The notes under the pieces are model-generated. The model saw only the letters and a program-made list of their open reading frames with translations, was not told the origin of the DNA and did not search any database. From a virus: a DNA stretch of 22,157 bases. The translations under genes and the position numbers were made by a program. Location of the stretch: positions 1-22,157 of the IMG/VR virus record IMGVR_UViG_3300034198_000511. One strand, given 5' to 3'. Positions 1-7,600 of this stretch are shown here, one piece after another. Positions within the stretch are counted from its first letter, which is position 1; each line of letters opens with the position of its first letter.

Positions 1-363
1 AACCTCAATGTCCATTCCTGTAGTATAATTTTTGTAATAATTAAATACTCTTGTTTCTGGATTTTGAATAGCCTCCATCCAGTTATCAAATACTCGTTTA
101 ACATACATATTTTTATCTACATAAAAAGACATATTTAAATTATCGAATAATTTTTCGTAGGGAACTTCTCTAAACTCACCGAATGATCTGTTTTGAGCAG
201 TGGAAAAGTTCATACCTGGAAGTTGTACTTGGTCGCAGAATAAACTTAATGTTTGAGGAACTGTAGAATCTAAGCCAGTTAAAGGTGGAGTAAACTTCAC
301 TACATATCTGTTAGATCTAGCCAGACCTTGTGACTTAACTTCTGCGATAAATTTATCTAACAT
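1..363 (-). CDS. Tail-tube / baseplate tube protein (gp19/gp54-type), 3' end cut off by the window
   Basis: An open frame starts at ATG 363-361 and runs without a stop to the left edge, giving the first 121 residues. The N-terminus (MLDKFIAEVKSQGLARSNRY) leads into an alternating strand pattern with LSLFCDQVQLPGMNF, REVPYEKLFDNLNMSFYVD and a helix VKRVFDNWMEAIQNPETR followed by FNYYKNY. This layout (a 'cell' of beta strands closed by a 'W..-i.NP' helix) is what I know from T4 tail-tube family proteins: gp19, and the tube-like domains of gp48 and gp54. As gp48 lies just across the divergent region, the tube initiator gp54 is the best guess, but a gp19 paralogue cannot be excluded. A good ribosome site (AAGGAAAG on the minus strand, about 10 nt upstream) lies inside the end of the preceding gene, one base away. 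Confidence 0.7.
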   Translation of the reverse strand, partial: MLDKFIAEVKSQGLARSNRYVVKFTPPLTGLDSTVPQTLSLFCDQVQLPGMNFSTAQNRSFGEFREVPYEKLFDNLNMSFYVDKNMYVKRVFDNWMEAIQNPETRVFNYYKNYTTGMDIEV

Positions 364-364
364 A

Positions 365-967
365 CTACGCTTTCCTTATAATTTTCTTTGAGTCTGCCCA
401 GACTTCTGCCTTACTGGCACCGACGAATCGTTCAACTGGGAGTAACATAGCAGTCGCCCAATCTTTAGATGTTATTTGTCTAAACTGACTTCTCACATGA
501 TTGGAAAGATATTGTTTAACACATGGTCTTGCTGCAGCAAATCTAGATACACCATCAATTATTTGCCATGAGTATTTTAACTTGGTCATATCATCCATTC
601 TAGTGTTACTTCTATAGATTAGTAAGTTATCTAATAGAGTTATTCTTAGTGGATATGGAAGATAGTGCATATTTAATCCAATAAAACCATCAGGTGTTTT
701 TCTAAATGGAAATACTAGAGGAAATCTGTCATAATATGGTAGTTCAGCCTTACCCTTTGGATCATATGCATACATATACAAATGTCCAGGTTGTACTCTT
801 GTTACTAGTTGTTCTTCATTTCCATTAAGCACTCTAGCTGGGGTGATGTTCTGCCTACCCAGTAAGAGTACCTGTTGTTCGAACCATGCACGAGACTTCT
901 TAACTGTTGTTTCTAAGTCGTACTTATTTCGTTCGAATACATCTTTGATTGTTATTCGTTTAGGCAT
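365..967 (-). CDS. Conserved T4-like phage protein of unknown function, downstream of gp4
   Basis: This is a complete 200-residue protein that I recognise as a type common in marine T4-like phages but cannot name with confidence. Its centre has a conserved-looking core: GHLYMYAYDPKG at about residues 61-72, then LPYYDRFPLVFPF, GFIGLNMHYLPYPLR and a helical segment LLDNLLIYRS. The N-terminus (residues 1-45) and C-terminus are basic and helical. There is no signal peptide or membrane segment. It lies between gp4 (5-nt gap) and a tube-family gene (1-nt gap), so it probably belongs to the late virion or head-completion group. In T4, genes 3, 2 and 4 are neighbours, so a diverged gp2 (DNA end protector) or gp3 (tail terminator) is possible, but nothing I can read proves either. 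The start is fixed by the box CTAAATAA just before the ATG; there is no purine-rich ribosome site. Confidence 0.75.
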   Translation of the reverse strand: MPKRITIKDVFERNKYDLETTVKKSRAWFEQQVLLLGRQNITPARVLNGNEEQLVTRVQPGHLYMYAYDPKGKAELPYYDRFPLVFPFRKTPDGFIGLNMHYLPYPLRITLLDNLLIYRSNTRMDDMTKLKYSWQIIDGVSRFAAARPCVKQYLSNHVRSQFRQITSKDWATAMLLPVERFVGASKAEVWADSKKIIRKA

Positions 968-972
968 ATTAG

Positions 973-980
973 TTATTTAG
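973..980 (-). promoter_or_regulatory. Late-promoter-like CTAAATAA box before the 200-aa gene
   Basis: On the minus strand the end of gp4 reads CCTAAATAAC, which includes the last sense codons and the stop. The box ends 5 nt before the ATG of the next gene. It resembles the T4 late promoter TATAAATA and recurs at other junctions here. With T4 spacing the start site would be one base before the ATG, so either the transcript is nearly leaderless or the box has another role. Confidence 0.4.
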
Positions 981-1416
981 GTGTCAACCCCAAGTCGTAT
1001 TCAGTTATAATTTTGAATTCCCATCCTCGATTATTAGCATACTCAGTTGCAGCTTTCCACTTAGCTTGGTTTTTCATAAATACTAGAGACTCTGTGATAT
1101 ATCGTTTGGTCTGTTTTCCAGGAAAATCTGGAGGTTGTGTTTGCTTAGAAGGTTTAACTTCTATCAGATATATTTTTGAAATATTATCCCTAGTCTTTAC
1201 TTGTATTTTGAAGTCTACAAAATAACGATGTAATCTATCGTCTGTGGGGCAACGATATGGAACAATAGTTTCCTCTGAACTCCATTTAATTATACTGGGG
1301 TTTTTATCACACCAAGAAGCAAATCTTGTTTCCCAACTAGACCTCATAATGATGTTTGTGGGATCCCCAGTATATTTTTCAGGAAATATTGGGATAAATC
1401 TTCTTTTATGGAACAT
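973..1416 (-). CDS. 4: gp4 head-completion protein (TnsA-like nuclease fold)
   Basis: This 147-residue protein matches T4 gp4 (about 150 aa) along its whole length: an N-terminal RFIPIFPEKYTGDPTNII, then SIIKWSSEETIVPY (41-54), HRYFVDF (63-69), LIEVKPSKQT (84-93) and a C-terminal GWEFKIITEYDLG (131-143). The spacing of E29, D68 and E86-V-K88 fits a PD-(D/E)xK nuclease core of the TnsA type, which is what the family is known for. In T4 the protein acts late, on the filled head before the tail joins. The stop codon is the end of a CTAAATAA box that also precedes the next minus-strand gene. The start at 1416 faces gp48 across a 51-bp divergent region. No clear ribosome site precedes the ATG, but the N-terminus aligns well with the family, so I keep this start. 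Confidence 0.92.
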   Translation of the reverse strand: MFHKRRFIPIFPEKYTGDPTNIIMRSSWETRFASWCDKNPSIIKWSSEETIVPYRCPTDDRLHRYFVDFKIQVKTRDNISKIYLIEVKPSKQTQPPDFPGKQTKRYITESLVFMKNQAKWKAATEYANNRGWEFKIITEYDLGLTPK

Positions 1417-1422
1417 AAATAA
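1415..1422 (+). promoter_or_regulatory. ATAAATAA box, upstream copy in the divergent region
   Basis: This is the first of two plus-strand ATAAATAA boxes before gp48. It overlaps the start codon of gp4 on the other strand. It matches 7 of 8 positions of T4 TATAAATA, but the second copy at 1433-1440 has the better distance to gp48, so this one may be secondary or chance in AT-rich DNA. Confidence 0.3.
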
Positions 1423-1432
1423 GTAATTAGGA

Positions 1433-1440
1433 ATAAATAA
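1433..1440 (+). promoter_or_regulatory. 48: Probable late promoter for the gp48 run (ATAAATAA)
   Basis: ATAAATAA lies in the 51-bp divergent region. With T4 late-promoter spacing, transcription would start near 1445 and give a leader of about 23 nt that carries an AAGGG ribosome site at 1458-1462, 5 nt before the ATG of gp48. There is no -35-like hexamer, as expected for T4 late promoters, which use a gp55-type sigma and sliding-clamp activation. Confidence 0.55.
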
Positions 1441-1446
1441 CCACTT

Positions 1447-1454
1447 TTATTTAG
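1447..1454 (-). promoter_or_regulatory. 4: Probable late promoter for gp4 (CTAAATAA)
   Basis: The minus strand reads CCTAAATAAA here. T4-like spacing puts the start near 1442 and gives a leader of about 26 nt to the gp4 ATG at 1416. Together with the plus-strand box at 1433-1440 it makes a compact back-to-back promoter pair whose predicted starts almost meet (1442 and 1445). Confidence 0.5.
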
Positions 1455-1467
1455 GTTAAGGGTAAAA

Positions 1468-2562
1468 ATGCCAAGTATAGACAGACAAGCAGGATCTCCA
1501 GCAGTTCCTGCGACCAAACCACCTCCTCCAAATCTTTATACTCCAAGAGGAGAAGCATCAGAATTTTCAGCTGACAAGTATTCTATTGGACAGCATACCT
1601 ATCCAGATGATTTGTATAGTAACAAAGGAGTTTATGGTGGTAATTATGTTGTATTTTATATTAATGTATCAGAAGATTCTAAATTACTCAAAGATAAATC
1701 AGTTGAGACTGTAGCAGATTATCCCCCAAGAGATCAAGGTGACGCTGCTGGAAACCCAGTTAATTTAACTGCAGCAAATGCTACAGCTGGTGCTGTAGGT
1801 GGTTTAGTTGCGGGTGGATTATTCACAGGTGATATTAAAGGTGCAGCTAAAGCAGGTGCTGCTGGTGCAGTTGGTGGCGCAGTAGTCGGTGCTCTTGTTT
1901 CTGGACAAGGTACTCGTGCACAGAAAAGATTAAAAACTGCTATTGCTTTACATATTCCAAATCAACTACAGATTCGTTATGGTATGCAATGGTCAGAGGA
2001 TGATACTTCGATACTAGCAATGGCTGGTGCAGCTGGTGAAGAAGTTATGAAAGCTGTTAAGAATGGTAATGTTAGTTCAGGTGTTCCCGCAGGAAAAGCG
2101 ATGTTAGCTAATCTTGCTTTATCTAAAGGACCAAATGCTGGTGCCAACTCAGCTTATAGTGGCATTGCAGCAAATCCAAAGAAAGAACAAGTATTTAAAG
2201 GTGTTGATTTTAGAACATTCCAATTTGAGTATCAGTTTTTCCCAAAAGATCAAAAAGAAGCCAGATCAATTAGTAAAATTATAAATGAATTTAAGTACCA
2301 TATGCATCCAGAGTTCAAAGATGCTGGTAATTTTCTTTACATTTATCCATCTGAATTTGATGTATTTTATTACCAAAAAGGTCACGAGAATATGCATTTA
2401 CATCGTCATACTTCTTGTGTATTGACTGAGATGAATGTTAACTATACACCTAATGGACAGTTTAATACTTTTAGTGATGGTATGCCAACTCAAATTAACA
2501 TGACTCTTTCCTTCCGTGAATTGGCTCTATTGACCAAAGATAAAATCAAGGATGGTCTATAA
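1468..2562 (+). CDS. 48: gp48 baseplate tail-tube cap
   Basis: This is a 364-residue protein, about the length of T4 gp48. The N-terminus is proline-rich (residues 10-27, PAVPATKPPPP). GNYVVFYINV (59-68) starts the first folded part. Residues 103-146 are almost only Gly, Ala and Val with small spacing, a glycine-zipper-like stretch. Residues 152-175 (KRLKTAIALHIPNQLQIRYG) and 243-350 hold the tube-like part: FRTFQFEYQFFPKDQKEA, ISKIINEFKYHMHPE, YIYPSEFDVFYY, CVLTEMNVNYTPNGQF and a final TQINMTLSFREL. This order is typical of the T4 gp48/gp54 group, which caps the hub and seeds the tail tube; gp54 is the main alternative. It is the first gene of the plus-strand run, with its own promoter-like box and AAGGG site, and its stop overlaps the gp53 start (TAATG). 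Confidence 0.82.
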   Translation: MPSIDRQAGSPAVPATKPPPPNLYTPRGEASEFSADKYSIGQHTYPDDLYSNKGVYGGNYVVFYINVSEDSKLLKDKSVETVADYPPRDQGDAAGNPVNLTAANATAGAVGGLVAGGLFTGDIKGAAKAGAAGAVGGAVVGALVSGQGTRAQKRLKTAIALHIPNQLQIRYGMQWSEDDTSILAMAGAAGEEVMKAVKNGNVSSGVPAGKAMLANLALSKGPNAGANSAYSGIAANPKKEQVFKGVDFRTFQFEYQFFPKDQKEARSISKIINEFKYHMHPEFKDAGNFLYIYPSEFDVFYYQKGHENMHLHRHTSCVLTEMNVNYTPNGQFNTFSDGMPTQINMTLSFRELALLTKDKIKDGL

Positions 2563-3320
2563 TGTACTTTAAAGATTTTCAAAATATTTTTTATGATTAT
2601 GATATTACACATCAAGTTGGATCTGGTACTCAAGCCAAGGGTATTGCATCTGTCTCTGGTGGTATCGTAACCTCAGTTGCTATTACTGATGGTGGCACTG
2701 GATATAGTGATGCATTAATATCATTCACAGCACCACAAATTGAACCTGGAGTTACTGCTACTGCTCGAGCAATTGTTTCTAGTGGTAATATCACTCAGAT
2801 TGTTATGATAAATGGTGGTGTTGGATATAGTACCGCACCAACAGTAATTATTTCTACTCCATGGAAAACTTTACCAACAACAACAAAATCATTTATTGTT
2901 AAAGATATAACTAGAAATATTCGTTTTCGTAGAGACATTTTAGCAAATATTGCAGTATATGATGAGTATGATATTATTGATGGTGAAACTCCAGAAATCG
3001 TTGCTGAGAGAATTTATGGTAATCCAGAATATCACTGGATTGTTATGTTAGCTAATGATAGATACGATTATAGAAATGATTGGCCATTAACATACAATAA
3101 CTTACAACAGTATATAACAGATAAGTATGGATCTGCTGCTAATAATGTACACCATTATGAAAATTCAAATGGGTTGACAGTAGATTCAGATTATCCTAGC
3201 GCAGTTCCAATAACTAATGCTAATTATGAGGAACAAGTGAATGAGGCAAAACGAAGAATTAAACTTATTGCACCTTCTCTTATTTCTACTGTATTGAGAA
3301 ACTTTAAAGATCAAATGTAA
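2562..3320 (+). CDS. 53: gp53 baseplate wedge subunit with an inserted Gly-rich repeat domain
   Basis: This 252-residue protein is about 55 residues longer than T4 gp53 (about 196). Residues 109-252 match the family: FIVKDITRNIRFRRDI, YDIIDGETPEIVAERIYGNP (LysM-like), HWIVMLANDRYDYRNDWPLT, LQQYITDKYG, then a C-terminal helix with KRRIKLIAPSLISTVLRNF. The N-terminal FQNIFYDYDI also fits. The extra length is one block, about residues 20-105, with two Gly-Gly-x-Gly-Tyr units (GGTGYSDA at 44-51 and GGVGYSTAPTVII at 85-97). gp53 clamps neighbouring wedges around the hub in T4. The gene overlaps gp48 and the gp27-like gene by one base on each side, so translation is probably coupled. Confidence 0.9.
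   Translation: MYFKDFQNIFYDYDITHQVGSGTQAKGIASVSGGIVTSVAITDGGTGYSDALISFTAPQIEPGVTATARAIVSSGNITQIVMINGGVGYSTAPTVIISTPWKTLPTTTKSFIVKDITRNIRFRRDILANIAVYDEYDIIDGETPEIVAERIYGNPEYHWIVMLANDRYDYRNDWPLTYNNLQQYITDKYGSAANNVHHYENSNGLTVDSDYPSAVPITNANYEEQVNEAKRRIKLIAPSLISTVLRNFKDQM
2652..2861 (+). repeat. 53: Gly-Gly-x-Gly-Tyr repeat insert inside gp53
   Basis: Two diverged units of about 42 residues occupy gp53 residues 31-100. Each has a 'GG-i-t-s-v-a-i-t-d-GG-x-GY-s-x-a-P-x-v-x-i' pattern. The same unit appears many times in gp8 (14792-15016 and 15275-16591) and once or twice in the gp7-position protein, but T4 gp53 lacks it as far as I recall. Confidence 0.7.
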
Positions 3321-4612
3321 TGGAAGAATCTAAATCATTAAGATTTGCTGGTGATGTTAATATTAATAAAATCCAGATTATTTCTAGTTCTGGGTTTTTT
3401 CAGAATGTCACTGCTCAGGTTATAAACATACAATATTATGAGGATATATTTTCTCCATTCATTAGTGGTAGTTTAATATTAAAAGATTCATTAGATTTAC
3501 CAAATTTATTTCCATTTGTTGGAGAAGAATATGTTGATTTAGATATTTCTACTCCTGGAATTGATAAAGATAATATTAAAGGTAGATATTATATCTACAA
3601 AATGACAGATAGAGAACTTCTTGGTGATAGATCTGCTACCTACCAGTTACATTTTATTTCTGTTGAAGCAATTATAGATTTAAATAAAAAAGTTAGTAAA
3701 GCAATTGCTGGTAATGCAGCAGAGGTTGTTAAAAAAATAGTTGCTGATAAAATAGATGGATTACAATCATCTAAAGAATGTTTCGTAGAGCCAACAACTA
3801 AAGCAATTAAGTTTATACCTAATTTTTGGTCACCTGTTAAGTGTATTCAGCATATAACAGAACAAGCTGTTAATCAGAATCAATCTCCTAGTTATATATT
3901 TTTTGAAAATAGATTTGGCTTTTATTTTCTTTCATTAGAATCTTTATATGACAATAATGTATATCAAGATTTTAAATACGACAAATATACTCGTGATAAA
4001 ACTGGATCTGGACCAACAAGTGGTGATGCGAAAAATCCTTCTGAGGATTATAAAAGAATAACACAGATCTCTATCCCAAAATCATTTGATTATATGGATA
4101 GAATTATGAATGGTACTTTTGCATCAAAGGTGATTTCTTTTGACCTTACCTATAAAAAATATCAGGTAAAGAATTATAATATGTTTGATAAGTTTGAAAA
4201 GAAAAAACACTTAAACCCAAATGCAATATCTTCTTCTAAATCTATTTTTAGAAATGCATCAAAGATTGTAAATTATCCTAGAGCCACTGATACTTTTGTT
4301 GGCTTTGGTGATACCTCTACATTCAAAACATTTCAAGAAAGATTATCACTGTTTAAACAATTGGAAGCAATGAAATTAGAGATTGAAGTTCCAGGTCGTT
4401 GTGATTATACTGTTGGGCAAAAGGTTAATGTAGAATTAACTATGATGGAACCAATAAAGAAAAGTGATAGTGATGCAGACACTGTGGATAAATTATATTC
4501 TGGAAACTATCTTATAGCAGCAGTCAATCACTATATTGATAGAGACATGCATACATGTCATATGGAATTAGTTAAAGATAGTTTACAAAAAAATCTTGAG
4601 AGTGGAAAATAA
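3320..4612 (+). CDS. 27: gp27-like baseplate hub protein
   Basis: This 430-residue protein lies directly before the gp5 spike and overlaps it by one base (TAATG). The N-terminal half shows a hub tube-domain pattern: QNVTAQVINIQYYEDIF (29-45), FISGSLILKDSLDLPNLFPF, GEEYVDLDI and YQLHFISVEAIIDLN (108-122). Next come IPNFWSPVKCIQHITEQAV (166-184) and SYIFFENRFGFYFLSLESL (191-209), a signature I associate with gp27/gpD-type hubs. The C-terminal half has GRCDYTVGQKVNVEL and SGNYLIAAVNHYIDRDMHTCHMELVKDSL, typical of hub proteins that hold the spike. T4 gp27 is about 391 aa. It would form the trimeric ring that joins gp5 to the tube. The family call rests on pattern and position rather than strong identity to T4. 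Confidence 0.78.
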   Translation: MEESKSLRFAGDVNINKIQIISSSGFFQNVTAQVINIQYYEDIFSPFISGSLILKDSLDLPNLFPFVGEEYVDLDISTPGIDKDNIKGRYYIYKMTDRELLGDRSATYQLHFISVEAIIDLNKKVSKAIAGNAAEVVKKIVADKIDGLQSSKECFVEPTTKAIKFIPNFWSPVKCIQHITEQAVNQNQSPSYIFFENRFGFYFLSLESLYDNNVYQDFKYDKYTRDKTGSGPTSGDAKNPSEDYKRITQISIPKSFDYMDRIMNGTFASKVISFDLTYKKYQVKNYNMFDKFEKKKHLNPNAISSSKSIFRNASKIVNYPRATDTFVGFGDTSTFKTFQERLSLFKQLEAMKLEIEVPGRCDYTVGQKVNVELTMMEPIKKSDSDADTVDKLYSGNYLIAAVNHYIDRDMHTCHMELVKDSLQKNLESGK

Positions 4613-7600
4613 TGTCTTCATTTTATACTGGTATTGTTGAAAATAGATCTGACCCATTAAGACTTGGTCGTTGCCAAGTCCGTATTGTAGGTTTACATAC
4701 ACACGATAAGAATCAATTACCAACTTCAGATCTACCATGGTCTATGCCAGTACAGCCAATTGGTTCTGCTGCAATGAATGGTATTGGTTTTACTCCTGTT
4801 GGTCCAGTTGAAGGAACTACAGTAATTATAATGTTTGCTGATCCAGAACAACAGTATCCAATTATGCTTGGAACTGTTGGTGGCATTTCTACTGCTCCCA
4901 AGGCTATTGATGATGACGATTCTAGATCTGAAATAACTTCTCAGAAAACTAAAGATATTTCTGTTAGAACAGTCCCTGGACCAACTACTGGAAAACAATT
5001 AACTTTATATGATCCAGAAACTGGATCAACTAGTATAACATCTGACTTAAAAGCCAATATGAGAATTATTGGTCACCAGATGACTGAGGGAGCATATATT
5101 GTTTCTGTTGATAGTGGAACACAAATAACTATTAGCCAAGAAGTTGCTGGATATGAAGAAAATATTTTAAAATTTGAAGATCCTCCAACTAATTTAAGCG
5201 CAGTAGCAACAAGTAAAGTAGAAAATGTATTAACAGATTCAAATGGTAAACCAGTAGTAGATGGCTCTGGCACTCCTATTAAATCAGGAAATCCTACACC
5301 TGATGCTACTACACCAGAAACACCGAAGTCTACTACAACAAATGATGCTATTCCTACAGTTCCACCACCAAAGTCTTCTAGTAATGTTTCAAAGTCTTCA
5401 GCAGGTATTAAAGCACTGATTGCTGCTTGTGATAAAGTTGGTTTAACTACTAGAGAACAGAAGTGTGCCTTGCTTGGTATTGCTGGTGGTGAAACTGCAT
5501 GGCAGTCTATCCAAGAAGCGTATAATTATAGTGATGCCAGATTAAGACAGATTTTTAGAGTAACAGATGAGGAAGCTGCCAAGTGGTCTAATGCACCATC
5601 AAAGGGTATAACAAGAGAACAATTTTTCTCTTGGATATATGGACCAACTAAACGAGGTAAAGGTTTCTTTGGACATACCACTGACGCTATGGGTGGTAAG
5701 TATTATGGTCGTGGATTTATTCAACTCACTGGTTATTCAAATTACAAACGATACAATGATTTAGCAAATAAACTAGGTTTAGGCATTGACATTGTAAATA
5801 ACCCAGATTCTCTTGATAATGATATCAATGTTTCTGCTTTAGTTGCTGCTTTATACATTAAAGACAGAACTCCTTCTAATGTTAAGTCAACGGATCATCC
5901 TGGATATTTTTATGCTGCAAAGAAAGCTGTTGGTGTTAACTCACCAGACATTGCAGCAAGAAAACTTGCATATTATGAATATTTTTATGGCTCTAAAGCA
6001 GCAACCACTCCAGAAAAAGATGCAGCACCACCAGCAGTTGAACCTCCAGCAGATGGAAGTAGTCCAACTCCTGGACCATCAACAGATTCTACCACTAGTG
6101 GATCAAACAATACTGGATTTAGAGATCCAAATAATAAGTATCCACTAAAAGATTATTTAAATGAGCCAGACACAAATCGTTTAGCTCGTGGTATCAAAGA
6201 AGGTACTGTCATAGAAAAGAAAGATGGTACAAGAGTTACAGGTGTTCCAAAAGCAAATGGTGAAGGTTCGTGGGATCAACCATTGGCTCCATTTGGTGCT
6301 CAGTATCCATATAATAAAGTTATGGAAACTGAATCTGGTCATGTACAAGAATGGGATGACACTCCAGGACAAGAAAGAGTTCATACATATCATCGTTCTG
6401 GAACATTCACTGAGGTAGATTCTCAGGGAACTCAAGTTAATTTTATTGTTGGCGATAATTTTGTTTTAATGGAACGAAATGGGTGTATCGAAGTTAAGGG
6501 TGAGTGTAATATTACAGTTGATGGTAACACTAATATTTACGCTAGGTCAGATGCAAACATTCAAGTAGAAGCCAATGCTAATATTAAAGTTGGAAACAAT
6601 TTAGATATTGGTGTAGCAAATGATGTTTATATGGCTGCAGGTGGAGATTTCTTAATTAAAGCAGCTGGTAATTTTAATGTACAAGCTGCAAATATTAGTC
6701 AGAAAGCTGATGCTGTAAATATTGAATCTTCTGGAGATATGAATATACTTGCTGGTGGAACTCTCCATGCTGATTACTCACAAGGACAATTTGGTAATGG
6801 TGCTTCTGGTGCCAGCGATGTTGAACTATCTCCACCTGCTGCTGGATCGCCTGTTAATCCAACTGTACCATTTTTAATTCCACCAGATAGAAAGTTTGAA
6901 GAGAAGGCGAATGCAGAAACTCCTCAAGATTTAGATACACCAGAAGGGCGAGCAGCTGCAGCACAATCTGCTAAGAAAGAAGGTACTCCAGATGCAGCAG
7001 AACCAAAGGCATCAGAATCTTCACCAACCCCTGCAGGTGGTACTGATACTAAAGTCCCAGTAAGTTGTGAGGTCATTTATCAAACAAAGAACTTCACAAA
7101 CGATTATAGAATGTCTAAAAACTTTACTCTTGGTATGTTAATTTGTGGTGGAGTTGGTGGTGATCATAAACTTCAAGACCAGATGCTTAGTGATGTTGCT
7201 TCTGGAACATCAGCTGGAAATCTTAGACTGTATACTATTCAAGAAATTATTTGTAATTTAGCTACTACTGCTCAAAATTTATTAGAGCCGATAGTTGATA
7301 TACTTCCAGGTGGTATGGGTGGATATAAGAAACAATGGATGATATCATCTGGATATAGATTAAAGGGTGTTATCCCTCAAGAATCTCCAACATCATCACA
7401 TTGCAAAGGATTTGCTCTTGATGTTGCATTAATTACTCCAGATCGTTATAACAAAACATATGAACTTGTACAAAAAATTGAAAAACTTATACCATATGAT
7501 CAGCTTATATTAGAGTATAGACACTCAAACCAATGTTGGATTCATATGGGATATGCAGGCAAAGGTATTAGAAAGCAAGCATTCACAATGGTTAACGATA

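Noticed and set aside
1013-1426. Two plus-strand open frames opposite gp4.
   Set aside because: gp4 on the minus strand has full-length family similarity; the opposite frames have no recognisable features.
4713-4998. Two overlapping minus-strand open frames opposite the start of gp5.
   Set aside because: They lie fully inside the well-supported OB-fold coding region, show low-complexity composition, and have no ribosome site.
5843-6148. A 101-codon plus-strand open frame in another frame of gp5.
   Set aside because: It covers the GH19 domain end and linker of gp5; its Leu/Gln-rich product is a typical frame shadow.
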